From Actinomycetes bacterium (lineage in GTDB: Bacteria > Actinomycetota > Actinomycetes > Actinomycetales > Dermatophilaceae), in contig JAEWFB010000199.1 of NCBI GenBank assembly GCA_023389095.1, positions 1 through 6,673 on the forward strand: a stretch of DNA of 6,673 nt, read 5' to 3'. Made by a program: the position numbers and the translations under genes. Below are positions 5,925 to 6,673 of the stretch, in pieces (within the stretch, counting starts at the first letter, position 1; each line of letters begins with the position of its first letter). Below the pieces are notes generated by a model. It was not told the origin of the DNA. It did not search any database and saw only the letters and a list, made by a program, of their open reading frames with translations.

Positions 5925-6476
5925 TCACCCGTGCGCCGTGGTGACGTCCCGCCGGCTCGGCGGGGCGTCGGTCCCGACGCCCGGGTGGGCCGGCCCGGGG
6001 TCGGCCGGCCCGAAACCGCCGGTCGACCCATGTCCAGTGTCACCCCGGACCGTGTCGTCGAGCGAGTGGACCTCGAGGATCACCGGCCGCTCGACCCGCT
6101 GCACGACGAGCTGGGCGATGCGGTCGCCACGACGGACGGTGAACGGCTCGCGCGGGTCGAGGTTGACGAGGTTGACGAGGATCTCGCCGCGGTACCCCTC
6201 GTCGACGGTGCCCGGGGCGTTGACGATCGAGATGCCGTGCCGGGCGGCCAGGCCCGACCGGGGGTGCACGAAGCCGGCGTGGCCGGGCGGCAGCGCGACG
6301 GCCACCCCCGTCGGCACCAGCACCCGCTCCCCCGGCGCGATCGTGAGCTCCACCCGCGAGCACAGGTCGGCCCCGGCGTCACCCGGGTGCGCGTAGGCCG
6401 GCAGCGGGAGCTCGGGATCGAGGCGGAGCACCGCCAGCGCGGGCGGGGCGTCCGGGACAGCACAAGGGTCGGTCAC
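5925..6476 (-). CDS. dut: deoxyuridine 5'-triphosphate nucleotidohydrolase (dUTPase)
   Basis: This is a trimeric-type dUTPase hydrolysing dUTP to dUMP and pyrophosphate, which keeps uracil out of DNA and supplies dUMP for thymidylate synthesis. All five family motifs are present in the 183 residues: I, PGDAGADL (31-38); II, PRSGLA (72-77); III, GTVDEGYRGE (89-98) with the presumed catalytic D92 and base-stacking Y95; IV, RRGDRIAQL (115-123); V, the glycine-rich GDTGHGSTGGFG (145-156). Motif V is followed by about 27 extra residues, Pro/Gly-rich, beyond the usual end of bacterial dUTPases near motif V. GTG at 6476 is preferred: it gives a normal N-terminus, and longer frames would run into the DUF4193 gene. 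TAGGGT lies 8 nt upstream with no Shine-Dalgarno, so the mRNA may be leaderless. The start codon sits inside a perfect inverted repeat. It heads the gene block continuing with DUF3710. Confidence 0.95.
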   Translation of the reverse strand: MTDPCAVPDAPPALAVLRLDPELPLPAYAHPGDAGADLCSRVELTIAPGERVLVPTGVAVALPPGHAGFVHPRSGLAARHGISIVNAPGTVDEGYRGEILVNLVNLDPREPFTVRRGDRIAQLVVQRVERPVILEVHSLDDTVRGDTGHGSTGGFGPADPGPAHPGVGTDAPPSRRDVTTAHG

Positions 6477-6489
6477 GTGGACCGACCCT
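6465..6489. promoter_or_regulatory. perfect 10-bp inverted repeat across the dut start codon; candidate operator
   Basis: AGGGTCGGTC (6465-6474) and GACCGACCCT (6480-6489) are perfect reverse complements separated by 5 nt (ACGTG). The dut GTG (6476-6474) lies at the centre and the candidate -10 (6490-6485) overlaps the right arm. Centre and arms suit a dimeric regulator blocking RNA polymerase. If the transcript is leaderless, one arm is not transcribed, which argues for a DNA operator rather than an mRNA hairpin. Regulator unknown; inference. Confidence 0.5.
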
Positions 6490-6490
6490 A
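6485..6490 (-). promoter_or_regulatory. candidate -10 element of dut, leaderless arrangement
   Basis: On the minus strand TAGGGT (TANNNT pattern) precedes the GTG by 8 nt. The only AGGAG in the area is about 20 nt upstream of the start, too far to be a Shine-Dalgarno. No good -35 is visible at normal spacing. Confidence 0.4.
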
Positions 6491-6523
6491 CTTGCTCCTG
6501 CGCTGCAGGCACCTGCGCGTCGA

Positions 6524-6554
6524 CTGAGCCGACTCGACCGACCGAGCCGCTCAG
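6524..6554 (-). terminator. hairpin at the end of the DUF4193 gene; candidate U-less terminator
   Basis: CTGAGC (6524-6529) pairs with GCTCAG (6549-6554), and inside it CTCG (6533-6536) pairs with CGAG (6543-6546) around a 6-nt loop, with a small 3/2 internal bulge. The outer arm covers the DUF4193 stop codon. No T-run follows on the minus strand. Its position, between DUF4193 and the dut promoter, fits termination of the incoming transcript. Confidence 0.4.
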
Positions 6555-6673
6555 GCGGCGCAGTCCGTGCAGATCATCATGCCGTTGCTCTCCTTGGCGA
6601 GCTGGCTGCGGTGGTGGACCAGGAAGCACTGGCCACAGGTGAACTCGTCGGCCTGCTTGGGCAGGACCCGGAC
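6551..6673 (-). CDS. DUF4193 family protein, C-terminal fragment (zinc ribbon)
   Basis: Only the last 40 residues are in the window; the start lies beyond the right edge. They contain FTCGQCFLVHHRSQLA (11-26) and MICTDCAA at the end, giving CxxC...CxxC, a typical zinc-binding ribbon. The pattern ADEFTCGQCFLVHHRSQLA is the hallmark of the small (about 100 aa) actinobacterial DUF4193 proteins, which have an acidic N-terminal half not visible here. Role unknown; Zn binding by the four cysteines (13, 16, 35, 38) is inferred. It lies upstream of dut on the same strand, 74 bp away, but a hairpin at its stop and a separate dut promoter suggest independent transcription. I recall Rv2699c as the positional counterpart. 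Confidence 0.85.
   Translation of the reverse strand, partial: VRVLPKQADEFTCGQCFLVHHRSQLAKESNGMMICTDCAA

Noticed and set aside
6477..6629. An upstream extension of dut to 6629.
   Set aside because: It would run into the DUF4193 coding end and through the hairpin; the dUTPase fold needs no such extension and a -10-like element sits just before the GTG at 6476.

Overview
The base composition (very GC-rich, strong G/C third-position bias), several GTG starts and, above all, the gene content and order point to a high-GC actinobacterium. Protein style suggests Micrococcales (Intrasporangiaceae-like), but only the phylum is a firm call. The gene order closely follows what I recall of the Mycobacterium tuberculosis Rv2689c-Rv2699c neighbourhood, so this looks like vertically inherited chromosomal core, not an island. 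I see no mobile element, CRISPR array, tRNA or rRNA.

Layout. Positions 1-2342 (minus strand) hold a large APC-superfamily permease with a C-terminal cytosolic domain. Its stop codon overlaps the GTG start of a TRAM-domain, Fe-S-cysteine RNA methyltransferase that runs off the left edge. A 145-bp divergent promoter region (2343-2487) separates these from two consecutive plus-strand TrkA-type (RCK: Rossmann plus TrkA_C) proteins, 2488-3150 and 3168-3860. After a 64-bp convergent gap with short repeats comes a minus-strand block, read from right to left: dut (dUTPase, 6476-5925), a DUF3710 protein (5816-5061), a small OB-fold protein (5059-4673) and a DUF3159 membrane protein (4680-3925). The last three are spaced by +1 and -8 nt and are surely one operon. 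The C-terminal zinc-ribbon end of a DUF4193 protein enters at the right edge (6673-6551).

How it fits together. The permease carries a set of residues that matches, in identity and spacing, the K+-binding residues I recall for the Bacillus K+/H+ symporter KimA. It also has the KimA-like N-terminal SSVAY and mid-protein LYxVGVF motifs. With two RCK-type regulators on the other side of a shared promoter region, and no TrkH/TrkG pore in view, the left half reads as a potassium-uptake module rather than amino-acid transport. The right half couples nucleotide-pool hygiene (dUTPase) to three poorly characterised actinobacterial proteins.

The main non-coding signals are three start regions that look leaderless (-10-like hexamer 7-8 nt before GTG), a perfect 10-bp inverted repeat across the dut start codon, about three 20-bp tandem repeats between dut and DUF3710, and hairpins at two gene ends. 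No clearly new system is visible. The best leads are the KimA-like/RCK potassium module and the dut start-codon palindrome.
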